64,000 bases of DNA from Viridibacillus arvi. Lineage in GTDB: Bacteria; Bacillota; Bacilli; Bacillales_A; Planococcaceae. Both the position numbers and the translations under genes were made by a program. Position 1 is the stretch's first letter. Every line of letters starts with the position of its first letter. The notes beneath the pieces were generated by a model, which was not told the origin of the DNA, did not search any database, and saw only the letters and a program-made list of their open reading frames with translations. The DNA lies in assembly GCF_001274945.1 (NCBI RefSeq), contig NZ_LILB01000001.1:202351-266350 (forward strand), read 5' to 3'. Shown piece by piece: positions 15,538 through 24,535 of this stretch.

Positions 15538-16008
15538 ATTTCAGGCATGAAAAAAGACATCTTCGGATTAAATTTAAGTACCCTTACAAAAATTAACACA
15601 GAAAGTGAAACAAGTGTATGAGTGGATTACACGCAAACAAAAGAATGAAAGAGGTTTTGAGATTTTTGGCACACGTAATAGTTATTCAAAAACGGAAAAT
15701 GATGCGACATCTATGCGCATGAAAGATGACTACATGCAAAACGGACAACTAAAGGCGGGATATAACGTGCAAGTTGCGACGGAAGGACAATTTACGTTGG
15801 CGTATGGCGTTTTTCCTAATCTAACAGACATGAAAACACTTATACCATTCCTTGAGCTGTAATTTATCGTAAACGTAAAATTGACATAGAACCAATTTTT
15901 GGATTTCTGAAGGCTAATTTAGGTTTCACGCGATTTTCTGTTAGTGGAAAATCGAAGGTTGATAACGATATTGGTCTCGCATTAATGGCCATAAACTTAA
16001 GAAAATAA
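15538..16008 (+). pseudogene. IS1182-type transposase fragment (DDE_Tnp_1 C-terminal pieces)
   Basis: Fragments in two frames match the C-terminal half of IS1182-type DDE transposases. One reads [18 protein letters not shown], then [19 protein letters not shown]. After a stop near 15860 and a gap, the other reads RKRKIDIEPIFGFLKANLGF and ALMAINLRK, ending in TAA near 16008. The N-terminal catalytic half is absent, so this is a dead remnant. Confidence 0.8.
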
Positions 16009-16054
16009 GCGGTACGCGGATAACCTTCCATCACATATTGTCAAAATTAAACGT

Positions 16055-16090
16055 AAAAATCGAGATTGCATCATGCAATCTCGATTTTTT
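16055..16090. terminator. right hairpin of the IS relic, bidirectional terminator
   Basis: A 16-bp perfect stem (16055-16070 with 16074-16089, AAAAATCGAGATTGCA) around loop TCA has T-runs on both strands. It lies just past the stop of the leftward ATPase gene and probably ends that transcript. Confidence 0.85.
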
Positions 16091-16127
16091 ACGTGAACTG
16101 AAACTATTTATGTCCCAACCTCTTTTT

Positions 16128-17225
16128 TTATCTAATGCGACTCTTACTTTCTTTATCAAAGAAATGACTTTTTGAAAGATCGAATGCAAGCTTAATTTTT
16201 TGACCCGGTTGGATTAGTGAATCTGAAGATAATCGAGCAATATATTGTTGACTATCTAATGTAGAATAGACCATTAATTCGGCTCCTGTTAATTCAGATA
16301 CTTCAATATTTGCCTCAACTGTAGACTCTGTATGTTGAGCTAGTACTAATGGATCTTCAGAAATATGTTCAGGTCTAACACCGAGAATAATTTCTTTACC
16401 GTTATAGCCTTGGCTAATTAAGATTGCTAGTTTATCTTGAGGGATTTTCAATAAGATACTTCCAGCTTTGAAGTAACCACTATCGATTGTGCCTTCAAAA
16501 AAGTTCATTGCAGGTGATCCAATAAAGCCGCCTACAAATACGTTTTCGGGATTCTCATATACATCTTTTGGTGTACCAATTTGTTGAATTAGACCGTCTT
16601 TCATAACAACAAGGCGTGAAGCCATTGTCATCGCTTCAGTTTGGTCATGTGTTACATAGATTGTTGTCGTTTTCAAACGCTTATGTAATTTTGCAATTTC
16701 AGCACGCATTTGAACACGTAATTTTGCATCCAAGTTTGATAATGGTTCATCCATTAAGAATACTTTTGCATCACGAACGATTGCGCGGCCTAGTGCAACA
16801 CGTTGTCGTTGTCCACCTGATAATGCTTTTGGTTTACGATCTAAGTAGGGCTCAAGATCAAGAATACTCGCTGCATTTTTTACACGTTTCTCAATTTCTG
16901 CTTTTGAGAATTTTCTAAGCTTTAAGCCGAACGCCATATTGTCATATACACTCATATGAGGATATAGTGCATAGTTTTGGAATACCATTGCGATATCGCG
17001 TTCTTTTGGAGGAACATTATTCATAGATTTACCATCAATGCTAAATTCCCCTTCAGAAATTTCTTCAAGTCCAGCAATCATACGAAGTGTTGTCGATTTC
17101 CCACATCCAGAAGGACCAACAAGAACGATAAACTCTTCATCTTGGACACGCAAATTGAAATTAGAAACTGCCGTACTTCCGTCATCATAAACTTTAAAAA
17201 TATCTTCAAGAACCATTTTCTCCAT
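16128..17225 (-). CDS. sugar ABC transporter ATP-binding protein (MsmX/UgpC/MalK type)
   Basis: About 365 residues. ATG 17225 is chosen because AAAGGGG lies 8 nt upstream; GTG 17234 is too close. Walker [10 protein letters not shown] (about 37-45), Q-loop [13 protein letters not shown], signature [14 protein letters not shown], Walker [14 protein letters not shown] and H-loop THDQTEAMT are all intact. The C-terminal TOBE/regulatory domain (about 240-360) marks the carbohydrate-importer class. It probably energises the LplB/LplC-type permeases encoded 9 kb away on the other strand, which lack their own ATPase. Such ATPases often serve several transporters. Confidence 0.93.
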   Translation of the reverse strand: MEKMVLEDIFKVYDDGSTAVSNFNLRVQDEEFIVLVGPSGCGKSTTLRMIAGLEEISEGEFSIDGKSMNNVPPKERDIAMVFQNYALYPHMSVYDNMAFGLKLRKFSKAEIEKRVKNAASILDLEPYLDRKPKALSGGQRQRVALGRAIVRDAKVFLMDEPLSNLDAKLRVQMRAEIAKLHKRLKTTTIYVTHDQTEAMTMASRLVVMKDGLIQQIGTPKDVYENPENVFVGGFIGSPAMNFFEGTIDSGYFKAGSILLKIPQDKLAILISQGYNGKEIILGVRPEHISEDPLVLAQHTESTVEANIEVSELTGAELMVYSTLDSQQYIARLSSDSLIQPGQKIKLAFDLSKSHFFDKESKSRIR

Positions 17226-17323
17226 ATTAAGCACCCCTTTAATATCAATATCTCTTTATATATTAAAGTTTAACAATCATAGGCGAAACATCATATGTAT
17301 AATGTGCACAATTTTCTGACGTA

Positions 17324-18238
17324 TTAATTGTGCGCTTTGTCTTCATCCTCACTAGCTATCAAACTAGCACAATATGAAACAAGTGCCCCATCAAAATACC
17401 TTACAGAAATACCGGTGATATCTTGGAACTTTGTAAGACGATATTGAAGGGTATTTCTATGAACATGCAATTTTTTAGCAGTGACTGAAGCATTAAATCC
17501 ATTCTCAAAAAAGAGCTGAACTGTTTGAAGTAACTCCATATCAAATTCAATTGGCTCTAGTACTTCTTTCCGGATTACCTGTTTCATTTCGTCAGACATT
17601 TGTTCAATTAGATTAATAGGGAAAGTCTTTTCCATGGTATAGATTTGTTCAGCATGATTTCTTTCAAGACCTTTATTAAACCATTCTTTTTCTTTTATAA
17701 AATGACTAGAAAATAATGTAGCGGTCGAATGGAATTTTCCAATATATATCTTGACCTTTAAGAAAAAATCACTTTCAAGTGCAACGATAAAAGAAGAGAA
17801 GTCATCAAAAGTATGTATATAAGAAGCTTTCTGCTCAATAAGGACGGCTTCATGTGTAGAAATAAAAATAAGTTGCATAGCATCATTAAAATACGCTTGA
17901 ACAGCTTGATTCAAGTCGGATTTTAAGATGTCGTCAGTTTTAAGATGCAGCTGAATAATACGGATATCACAATCCTCTTTTAAAGGAGAAGGACCACTTT
18001 TTAATAAAAATTGAATCCATTTCTCTGAGATAGAATCATTACTAAATAATGTAGGTTGAATCTCTTTAAAAAGTGAAGTTAACAGAGCATAGTCACGAGC
18101 TGTTAATTCTTTTCTCTCGACGGTCATCCAAGTATTGTTGAATTCATTATGGAATATATGAACATTTTCTTTAATATTGACAGGACATTCGGTAAGTAGA
18201 TTGATAGAAGGAAAAAGAGCTGCTAAGTTAGTTGACAT
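17324..18238 (-). CDS. PucR/CdaR-type helix-turn-helix regulator
   Basis: 304 residues, with ATG behind GGAG. The last 55 residues are the PucR C-terminal HTH: ENGFNASVTAKKLHVHRNTL then QYRLTKFQDITGI. The first 240 residues show no recognised sensor motif, and there is no membrane helix. The gene lies 98 nt upstream of the MsmX-type ATPase gene on the same strand, so the two may be co-transcribed and the regulator may tune the shared ATPase. Other PucR proteins respond to purine or sugar-diacid metabolites. The effector here is unknown. Confidence 0.8.
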   Translation of the reverse strand: MSTNLAALFPSINLLTECPVNIKENVHIFHNEFNNTWMTVERKELTARDYALLTSLFKEIQPTLFSNDSISEKWIQFLLKSGPSPLKEDCDIRIIQLHLKTDDILKSDLNQAVQAYFNDAMQLIFISTHEAVLIEQKASYIHTFDDFSSFIVALESDFFLKVKIYIGKFHSTATLFSSHFIKEKEWFNKGLERNHAEQIYTMEKTFPINLIEQMSDEMKQVIRKEVLEPIEFDMELLQTVQLFFENGFNASVTAKKLHVHRNTLQYRLTKFQDITGISVRYFDGALVSYCASLIASEDEDKAHN

Positions 18239-18543
18239 TATATGTAATCTCCTATCCTAAAGCCATTACAGCTTATGATATTAGTGAAGTAATTCGATAC
18301 TAGGGAGTACCTATTTTCTATTATAAATCACAGAACTCTATTTAACATAACTGAACAGTTAAAATATTTGAAAGATAGATAATAGTTATTTTTATTTATT
18401 ATTAAGCATATCTATTAGGGCTAGGGGTGTATTAAAAAAGCCGAATTTAACTTTTATAAAAAAGCGAAATATGGTAATTTAATAGATCAAATAATTTAAG
18501 CAAAAGTCAATAGATATTGGTTTATAGGAAGGGGAGAGAGTAT
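18239..18543. other. divergent intergenic region
   Basis: About 300 nt between two divergent starts. It is AT-rich, with GGAGATT for the leftward PucR-type gene and GGAAGGGGAG for the rightward secreted protein. No clear -35/-10 pair or palindrome stood out. Confidence 0.4.
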
Positions 18544-19581
18544 TTGAAGAAGGGCATACTTAGTTTCTTATTATTTATAGCAACCATTGTGTTTCTTACA
18601 CCTGTAGAAATTTTGGCAGCTACAAATGAATATTACATTTCAAAGGATAGTGAAAATGTTTCCAAAGGGATGTACTATGCAAAACCAAACGGAAAAGCAA
18701 AAATGGTTGTTAAATTTACTCGTTATAATACTAATAAAAAGGTGAAGAAATCACTTGGATTAAAGGATATGAAAGCACAGTATAAATTATCGACAAAATC
18801 TGGTGACCTAATTCATGATTTTGATCGTTCGATATATAAACTGCAAAAAGTTGGATCTAAACTCTACCTCCCAACGCCTGTCTATCGAACTGAAAGTATT
18901 TATGGACCAGCAGAAGGATACGCTCTAAAGTTATATGAAATGACAGCTAGCGGAAATAAAAAACGTGTGATAAAAGATTATATTCCATCGAATACTGTCA
19001 CTCCATATATAATCGAGGGTTCTAGCCTGTTTTACGTTACTTATAACAATCAATCCATGAAGGAATATGATTTAAATGTATATGATCTGAAATCAAAAAA
19101 GAAAAAGACTCTGAAAAGATTGGTAGATAGTTTCTGGATACAATCTGGAACCATTTATTTCACGGAAAAAGGTAGTTTGTATTCGATGCAACAGAATGGA
19201 GAAAAAATAAAACAATACAAATCAATTGATTACTTATATAATGCTATTGGTTTTGAGGCTAGGAGTTATGGTGTTACGATAAATGATGTTCTCATTTATT
19301 ATAGTGGTAGAGAAGGTAGGTATTATTATTTAGACACCAATACAGGTGAAAGTATTAAGTTGCCTAATATTAATATTTATGAAGGCAATCAGTATATTGA
19401 CTATTCTTCACAACGCATTTTTTATACAGATAAAGAAGGTTTGAAAATGTATGATAGTAAAATTAGAAAGACTAAGTTGATTAAACGAACAAAAACCATT
19501 GTTTACATTCATCAAGTAAAAATGAATGCTAAAAAAATTCAATATATACAAGGTAATCGGTTGTATGAGGTTGGGTTTTAG
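18544..19581 (+). CDS. secreted protein, probable beta-propeller-like repeats (DUF5050-like)
   Basis: About 345 residues from TTG 18544; the GGAAGGGGAG site precedes it and would lie inside the frame from TTG 18517. A signal peptide is clear (KKGILSFLLFIATIVFLTP, cleavage after ILA). The mature part repeats a pattern of short strands such as YYISKDSENVSKG, LYLPTPVYRT, GTIYFTEKGSLY and QRIFYTDKEGLKMYD, as in propeller or DUF5050 surface proteins. No catalytic motif is seen. It is monocistronic and ends at a good terminator. Function is unknown; a cell-surface or spore-related role is only a guess. Confidence 0.75.
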   Translation: MKKGILSFLLFIATIVFLTPVEILAATNEYYISKDSENVSKGMYYAKPNGKAKMVVKFTRYNTNKKVKKSLGLKDMKAQYKLSTKSGDLIHDFDRSIYKLQKVGSKLYLPTPVYRTESIYGPAEGYALKLYEMTASGNKKRVIKDYIPSNTVTPYIIEGSSLFYVTYNNQSMKEYDLNVYDLKSKKKKTLKRLVDSFWIQSGTIYFTEKGSLYSMQQNGEKIKQYKSIDYLYNAIGFEARSYGVTINDVLIYYSGREGRYYYLDTNTGESIKLPNINIYEGNQYIDYSSQRIFYTDKEGLKMYDSKIRKTKLIKRTKTIVYIHQVKMNAKKIQYIQGNRLYEVGF

Positions 19582-19611
19582 ATAAAAAACTTAATTGTCT
19601 TTAATAATGAG

Positions 19612-19654
19612 AAAGCCCTAAATGACTTTTAATTAAATCATTTGGGGCTTTTAT
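19612..19654 (+). terminator. terminator after the secreted protein gene
   Basis: AAAGCCCTAAATGA pairs with TCATTTGGGGCTTT (one G-U) across an AT-rich loop and is followed by TTATT. Confidence 0.8.
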
Positions 19655-19729
19655 TAATATATTTTGTATATTTTGCAATTGAAGAATCAAACATCGAGTT
19701 GTGTACTAAATAATAATTCAAATAATTAG

Positions 19730-19837
19730 TTGACATAAATGGAAAAAATCGATAAGCTAATATAAAGTTTCCTTTAGGAAAGAAAATTTCGCAAAGGAAT
19801 TATTTTTTTACCTAAAAAGTTTCCTTCGGGAAAAATA
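19730..19837 (+). promoter_or_regulatory. promoter region of the manganese transporter with two to three MntR-type boxes
   Basis: TTGACA stands at 19730-19735, with weak -10 candidates (TAAGCT 19753-19758, TAATAT 19758-19763). Two boxes close to the known Bacillus MntR palindrome (GTTTCCTTAAGGAAAC-like) follow: AGTTTCCTTTAGGAAAGA (19766-19783) and AAGTTTCCTTCGGGAAAA (19818-19835). A weaker TTTCGCAAAGGAA lies between them. Repression by Mn-loaded MntR is inferred. The boxes lie downstream of the -10, where binding would block elongation or initiation. Confidence 0.7.
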
Positions 19838-19866
19838 ATTAACACAGGGAAAAAGGGGAGAAGAAA

Positions 19867-20775
19867 ATGAAAAAGGTAGTTATTTTTTTTGCTGCAATCT
19901 TAATATTAGTTGGATGTTCAACGAAAAAAGAAAATGATAAACCAGTTGTTGTAACAACGATTAGTCAAATTGCAGACGCTGTATCTGTTATTGCTGGAGA
20001 TCGTGTAGAAGTAAAGGCGTTGATGGGACCTGGAGTAGATCCACACTTGTATAAGGCTACACAAGGAGATTTAAGTAAATTAGAAAGTGCGGATGTGATT
20101 TTTTATAGTGGCCTTCATCTTGAAGGGAAGATGCTAGATGTTTTTGAAAAGATGCAAGAAAATGATAAAACCGTTAAGGCAATAAGTGAATCAATTGAAG
20201 AAGAGAAATTGTTAGGAATTGAAATGGATGCAAAGTTATATGACCCTCACGTATGGTTTGATATCGATATTTGGAAAACTGCTGTTCATCAAATTACAGA
20301 TACATTAAGTGAGAAATATCCAGAATATAAGAATGAGTTTAGTGAAAATGAAGCTATCTACTTTAAAGAATTGGATGATCTATCGACTTATGCAAAACAA
20401 AGAATTGACGAGATACCATTAAATCAGCGTGTACTGGTAACAGCACATGATGCTTTTAATTATTTTGGGCGTAGTTTGAATATAGAAGTACGTGGTTTAC
20501 AAGGGTTAAGTACGGAGTCTGAATATGGTTTAAAAGATGTAAGAGACGTTGTTGACTTTTTAGTCGGAAACAATATTAAGGCTGTATTTATTGAATCAAG
20601 CGTGTCTGATAAAGCGATGAAAGCAGTAATTGATGGAGCTAAAGAAAAAGGACAAAATGTGAAAATTGGCGGGGAATTATATTCAGATGCTATGGGAAAA
20701 GAAGGAACAGAACAAGGAACTTATATTGGCATGTATAAACACAATGTAGATACAATTGTCAACTCATTGAAATAG
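19867..20775 (+). CDS. mntA: manganese ABC transporter substrate-binding lipoprotein
   Basis: 302 residues. Signal peptide with lipobox LVGC (C about 17). It is a cluster-9 (TroA/PsaA) metal-binding protein. The ligand residues are visible: H in MGPGVDPHLYKAT, H in DPHVWFDIDIW, E in RGLQGLSTESEYG, and D near the C-terminus in GGELYSDAMG. There is no His-rich loop of the kind found in zinc-specific ZnuA, and MntR-type boxes lie upstream. Manganese is therefore the most probable substrate. Gene order (binding protein, ATPase, two permeases) equals mntABCD of B. subtilis. Confidence 0.9.
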   Translation: MKKVVIFFAAILILVGCSTKKENDKPVVVTTISQIADAVSVIAGDRVEVKALMGPGVDPHLYKATQGDLSKLESADVIFYSGLHLEGKMLDVFEKMQENDKTVKAISESIEEEKLLGIEMDAKLYDPHVWFDIDIWKTAVHQITDTLSEKYPEYKNEFSENEAIYFKELDDLSTYAKQRIDEIPLNQRVLVTAHDAFNYFGRSLNIEVRGLQGLSTESEYGLKDVRDVVDFLVGNNIKAVFIESSVSDKAMKAVIDGAKEKGQNVKIGGELYSDAMGKEGTEQGTYIGMYKHNVDTIVNSLK

Positions 20776-20787
20776 GGGGCGGAAAAT

Positions 20788-21561
20788 TTGAATGCAATTG
20801 AAGTAAGCCAATTATCAGTGGCATATGAAGATAATCTTGTTTTACATGATATTAATTTAAGTGTACCTGTTGGAAAATTAGTTGGAATTATTGGTCCGAA
20901 TGGTGCTGGAAAATCTACATTGATAAAAGCTATTTTAAATCAGCTACCTAATAAAACTGGGGACGTGGAGATATTAGGACATTCTTTAGATCCTAAAAAT
21001 CATCTTGTGGGTTATGTTCCACAACGAAATGCAGTAGATTGGGATTTTCCAACAAATGCATTGGATGTAGTTCTAATGGGACGTTATGGTCATATAGGAT
21101 TATTTAATAGACCTAAAGCGAAAGATCGAGAGAAAGCTATGAAATGTTTGAAAAGTGTAGGTATGGGGGAGTTTGCAAATCGTTCCATTGGTCAACTATC
21201 AGGCGGGCAACAACAACGCGTTTTTTTAGCTCGAGCACTTGCTCAGGAAGCTGAAATTTATTTTATGGATGAACCATTTGTAGGTGTTGATGCAGCAACT
21301 GAACTTACAATTATTAATATTTTAAAGGAATTAAAAGCAAAAGGGAAAACAGTACTGGTTGTACACCATGATTTACAAACAGTAAATGATTATTTTGATT
21401 GGACCGTATTACTGAATAAAACAATCATTTCTTCTGGACCAACTAGGAAAATTTTTACAAAAGAAAATTTACAACAAGCGTATGGAGGAAAGCTATTCTT
21501 TATGAATGAAAAGCATAATGAGGTACTCGCTGAAAGGGGAGGATTGAATGCTATCAGGTAA
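20788..21561 (+). CDS. mntB: manganese ABC transporter ATP-binding protein
   Basis: 257 residues from TTG 20788, behind GGGGGCGG. Walker A GPNGAGKST, Q-loop YVPQRNAVDWDFP (typical for metal importers), signature LSGGQQQRVFLARA and Walker B IYFMDEPFVGVDA are all intact. It powers the two permeases encoded downstream. Its end overlaps the next start by 14 nt, implying coupled translation. Confidence 0.92.
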   Translation: MNAIEVSQLSVAYEDNLVLHDINLSVPVGKLVGIIGPNGAGKSTLIKAILNQLPNKTGDVEILGHSLDPKNHLVGYVPQRNAVDWDFPTNALDVVLMGRYGHIGLFNRPKAKDREKAMKCLKSVGMGEFANRSIGQLSGGQQQRVFLARALAQEAEIYFMDEPFVGVDAATELTIINILKELKAKGKTVLVVHHDLQTVNDYFDWTVLLNKTIISSGPTRKIFTKENLQQAYGGKLFFMNEKHNEVLAERGGLNAIR

Positions 21562-22438
21562 CTTATTGTGGGTTCTAGCTGGTGCATCTTTATTAGGAGT
21601 TGCCTCTGGATTAATCGGTTCATTCGCATTTCTTCAAAAGCAAAGCCTTGTTGGTGATGCTGCTGCTCATGCAGCACTACCAGGTATTGCAATTTCATTT
21701 CTAATATTTCAACAAAAGGATTTACCATTATTAATGCTAGGTGCAATAATAACGGCCACTATATCAGTATATTTGATTCAAGGTATTATAAATCGCTCCA
21801 AGTTGAAGTCCGATGCTGCCATTGGAATAGTATTATCAGTTTTCTTTGGAGCTGGTATTGTTTTACTAACAATTGTTAATCAAAGTAGTTCTGGTAATCA
21901 AAGTGGATTAAATGATTTTATATTTGGTAAAGCAGCCACTATGGCAAAAAGTGACTTAGTGTGGTTATCAGGAAGTGCTTTAATAATCATTTTGACTTGC
22001 TTAACTTTTTATAAAGAATGGAAATTAGTTATATTTGATACTACATTCGCTAAAGGAATTGGCTTACCTGTAAATCTTCTTAGATTTATACTTACTGCAA
22101 TTACTGTTTTAACAATTGTAACAGGTATCCAGGCTGTAGGTGTTATATTAATGTCTGCCATGCTGATCATTCCTGCGGCTACAGCTAGAATATGGTCGGA
22201 TAAATTAGTAACGATGATAATTATGAGTGCTTTGTTTGGTGCTTTTTCAGGAGCATGCGGAACTTTAATTAGTTCTTTAAAGACAGGGTTATCAACTGGA
22301 CCAATCATTGTCATTACAGCATCTTCATTATTTATTTTTTCATATATTTTTGCTCCAAAACGAGGTCTTTTAGTGAAAATTCAACAAAGACGAAAAATAG
22401 CGAAGCGGGTTTTAAAACAGGAGGTGCAAGCCTCTTGA
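21548..22438 (+). CDS. mntC: manganese ABC transporter permease
   Basis: 296 residues of the cluster-9 (ABC-3) permease family, with about eight membrane helices. The hallmark GSFAFLQKQSLVGDAAAHAALPG near residues 25-48 and the later AVGVILMSAMLIIPAATARI block are both present. The start overlaps mntB, with AAAGGGGAGG inside the mntB end. A basic tail (KIQQRRKIAKRVLKQ) faces the cytosol. Confidence 0.92.
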   Translation: MLSGNLLWVLAGASLLGVASGLIGSFAFLQKQSLVGDAAAHAALPGIAISFLIFQQKDLPLLMLGAIITATISVYLIQGIINRSKLKSDAAIGIVLSVFFGAGIVLLTIVNQSSSGNQSGLNDFIFGKAATMAKSDLVWLSGSALIIILTCLTFYKEWKLVIFDTTFAKGIGLPVNLLRFILTAITVLTIVTGIQAVGVILMSAMLIIPAATARIWSDKLVTMIIMSALFGAFSGACGTLISSLKTGLSTGPIIVITASSLFIFSYIFAPKRGLLVKIQQRRKIAKRVLKQEVQAS

Positions 22439-23319
22439 ATGAATTTTGGGTTTTAGTAACTGGTTCATTAGTTGGGATTACTTGTGGTTTAACAGGTGTA
22501 TTTTTAATATTACGTAAAATGGCTATGATAGCAGATGCGATAAGTCATACAGTATTATTTGGTATCGTCATGGCTTTCATTATTACACAGTCATTAAATG
22601 GTATATGGATGATGCTAGGAGCTGGAATTGCAGGGGTTATAACGGCTTATTTAGTGCAAGTTCTACAATCGAATGGATTACAAGAGGATGCTTCAATTGG
22701 AGTTGTTTTTACTACTTTATTTGCGGTAGGAGTATTACTGATTACACTTTTTGCTGGAAATGTACATTTAGATGTAGAACATGTATTAATGGGCGAAATA
22801 GCATTTGTTCCTTGGAATACGTGGACATTTATGAACTTAACAATGCCGAAAGCTGTCTGGATGTTACTGTTTGTGCTATTGATAAATATTCTATTTCTTT
22901 TAGGGTTTTATAAAGAAATAAAACTGTCAACATTTGATCCTATTTTTGCAATGAGTATTGGCCTACCTCTAGTTTTTCTACATTATGCATTTATGACGCT
23001 CGTATCGTTTACTACAGTTGCGGCATTTGACAGCGTAGGTGCTGTATTAGTTGTTGCGATGTTAATTGTACCAGCTTCTACGGCGTATTTACTTAGTAAA
23101 TCTATAAAAAGAATGATTATCTTAAGTATGTTAATTGGAATGCTGTCTGCTATTGGAGGTTATTACTTCGCAAAATTCCTTGACGCATCTATAGCGGGTA
23201 TGATGGCAACAACAGCTGGAGGGATATTCTTACTTGTCTTTTTATTTAGACCATATGAGGGTTTATTAATGAAAAAAAGGAAACTAGTTAACATGAACAA
23301 TCTTACTATAAAATCGTAA
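22435..23319 (+). CDS. mntD: manganese ABC transporter permease
   Basis: 294 residues, second ABC-3 permease. It starts at TTG 22435, overlapping the mntC stop by 4 nt, with GGAGGTG upstream. Family motifs are LRKMAMIADAISHTVLFG near residues 25-43 and SVGAVLVVAMLIVPASTAYL near 200. It pairs with MntC to form the membrane channel. It is the last gene of the operon and is followed by a terminator. Confidence 0.92.
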   Translation: MNEFWVLVTGSLVGITCGLTGVFLILRKMAMIADAISHTVLFGIVMAFIITQSLNGIWMMLGAGIAGVITAYLVQVLQSNGLQEDASIGVVFTTLFAVGVLLITLFAGNVHLDVEHVLMGEIAFVPWNTWTFMNLTMPKAVWMLLFVLLINILFLLGFYKEIKLSTFDPIFAMSIGLPLVFLHYAFMTLVSFTTVAAFDSVGAVLVVAMLIVPASTAYLLSKSIKRMIILSMLIGMLSAIGGYYFAKFLDASIAGMMATTAGGIFLLVFLFRPYEGLLMKKRKLVNMNNLTIKS

Positions 23320-23409
23320 GTAGGTTTTCCTATTTCTTAAAAGCTTTTCTAAGCTTAGTATAACTAGCTATATGCTATTCCATAAAGTAAATCTAAATCA
23401 AAAGTTGTA

Positions 23410-23455
23410 AAAAAACGTTAGTATCATCGAAATATGATACTAACGTTTTTCTCAA
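23410..23455. terminator. bidirectional terminator after mntD
   Basis: AAAAACGTTAGTATCAT (from about 23411) is exactly complementary to ATGATACTAACGTTTTT, with a 6-nt loop and T-runs on both strands. It sits between the rightward mnt operon and the leftward hypothetical gene. Confidence 0.88.
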
Positions 23456-23546
23456 AAGAGATAGATTTCTTTAGAAATGTCTCAGAATAACTTTTATTAA
23501 AAATACTTACCTATGAAGAAAAATAAAAATAGTAAAACCAAATTTG

Positions 23547-24155
23547 TTATTTTACAGGAGCTAAAACTTTATATTCTTCGGGTATATGTAAAATTGTTTC
23601 GTAATATGCATGTTTCGTATATTCTTTAGAGATGTTTTTATTTATAAATTTATATGTTAAGTAAGGTTCTTTAATTGGTTCTTTTTTTATAGTAGTCTGA
23701 ACAGATATTGTTTTAGAAGCATTATTTTTGTCTAGTATATCTAATTCAACCCAAATCGTTTTAACGCTATTATTTAAATAGATTGATTTAATTTTTTTGT
23801 TGTGATTTTTTTGTATTTCTAATATTTGTGTAAAATCTTGTACATATGTTTTGTTTTCAGGTAATGCAGTTATGTACGGCTTTAAATAATCATCTTTCCA
23901 TTGTTTTTCATTCATTGAAAAATCAGCTTTCATAATATTAATAGATGATAATCCCACTAATGATAGTGTGAACAAAAAGAAAAATCCTCTCATTATAAAA
24001 CCGGTAGATGATATTGTTTTTTTGTTTTTTATTATATCCATCAAGGAATATATACCTATTATTATCCATAATAGTTCAGCAGGAATTAAAACGAACGCAG
24101 AATGGGCTTGTGATATACTTTCTTGTACTTCAATTACTTTATCAATACTAGGCAC
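23547..24155 (-). CDS. hypothetical membrane protein with extracytoplasmic domain
   Basis: About 202 residues from GTG 24155, with GGAGG at 24168-24164, 8 nt upstream. A longer frame to 24212 has no ribosome site. Two hydrophobic helices lie at about residues 25-45 (FVLIPAELLWIIIGIYSLM) and 55-75 (FIMRGFFFLFTLSLVGLSSI). The C-terminal 120 residues are soluble and beta-rich (SVKTIWVELDILDKNN, KTISVQTTIKKEPIK). I do not recognise the family. It is a single gene with no informative neighbours. Confidence 0.7.
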   Translation of the reverse strand: MPSIDKVIEVQESISQAHSAFVLIPAELLWIIIGIYSLMDIIKNKKTISSTGFIMRGFFFLFTLSLVGLSSINIMKADFSMNEKQWKDDYLKPYITALPENKTYVQDFTQILEIQKNHNKKIKSIYLNNSVKTIWVELDILDKNNASKTISVQTTIKKEPIKEPYLTYKFINKNISKEYTKHAYYETILHIPEEYKVLAPVK

Positions 24156-24440
24156 TTTAAAATCCTCCAATTTTACTTCATGTATAATTTGTATGAAAAA
24201 AATAATTTTCATGCTTTACTTTTAAGCTATACAATATACTATCTCGAAGTTAATGTATATAATAATTTCCTTTTTTACTATATTTATAACGAAAATATAT
24301 GATGGGAGATATGTATAGTTGAATATTAGGTGGAACACGCTGAACTAGATGCTGTGAATTTGCACTTTTAAACGTAATAAATAAAAAAACTAGTATTCCA
24401 TGCAATATATACAATCATCTTTAAAAATAAGAATAAAAAG
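24156..24440. other. intergenic, nothing recognised
   Basis: Between the leftward hypothetical gene and the terminator of the DapA-family gene there is only AT-rich sequence. It presumably carries the promoter of the hypothetical gene. No stable palindrome or reading frame with a ribosome site was found. Confidence 0.4.
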
Positions 24441-24482
24441 AAGCCAATATCACTCACTTGTCGTACTGAGGATATTGGCTTC
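24441..24482 (-). terminator. terminator of the DapA-family gene
   Basis: AAGCCAATATC pairs with GATATTGGCTT. On the minus strand it is followed by a T-rich tail. It lies 54 nt past the stop of the leftward gene. Confidence 0.8.
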
Positions 24483-24535
24483 TGAAATTTTATTAGTAGC
24501 CTCATTAGTAGGGTAGGAACATAAAATATAGTATT

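Larger units (their letters stand above)
15275..16124. mobile_element. degenerate IS1182-type insertion sequence with terminal inverted repeats
   Basis: The outer ends match: AAGAGGTTGGGACA (15275-15288) on the left and its reverse complement TGTCCCAACCTCTT (16111-16124) on the right. The left terminal repeat is 7 nt past the ROK kinase stop and the right one 3 nt past the stop of the convergent ATPase gene. Inside are a left hairpin, a GC-rich block (about 15370-15495), transposase pieces and a right hairpin. At about 850 bp it is roughly half of a full IS1182 element, so it has an internal deletion and cannot transpose on its own. Confidence 0.75.

Noticed and set aside
15378-15596. 72-residue protein in the GC-rich block
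   Set aside because: The composition is that of the repeat-like IS interior, with no ribosome site and no protein-like pattern.
16616-16918. 100-residue plus-strand frame opposite the ATPase gene
   Set aside because: It is the reverse of the conserved ABC signature and Walker region, hence a shadow.
22605-22913. 102-residue plus frame inside mntD
   Set aside because: Out-of-frame shadow of a conserved permease. It contains many Cys and Trp, typical of a false frame.
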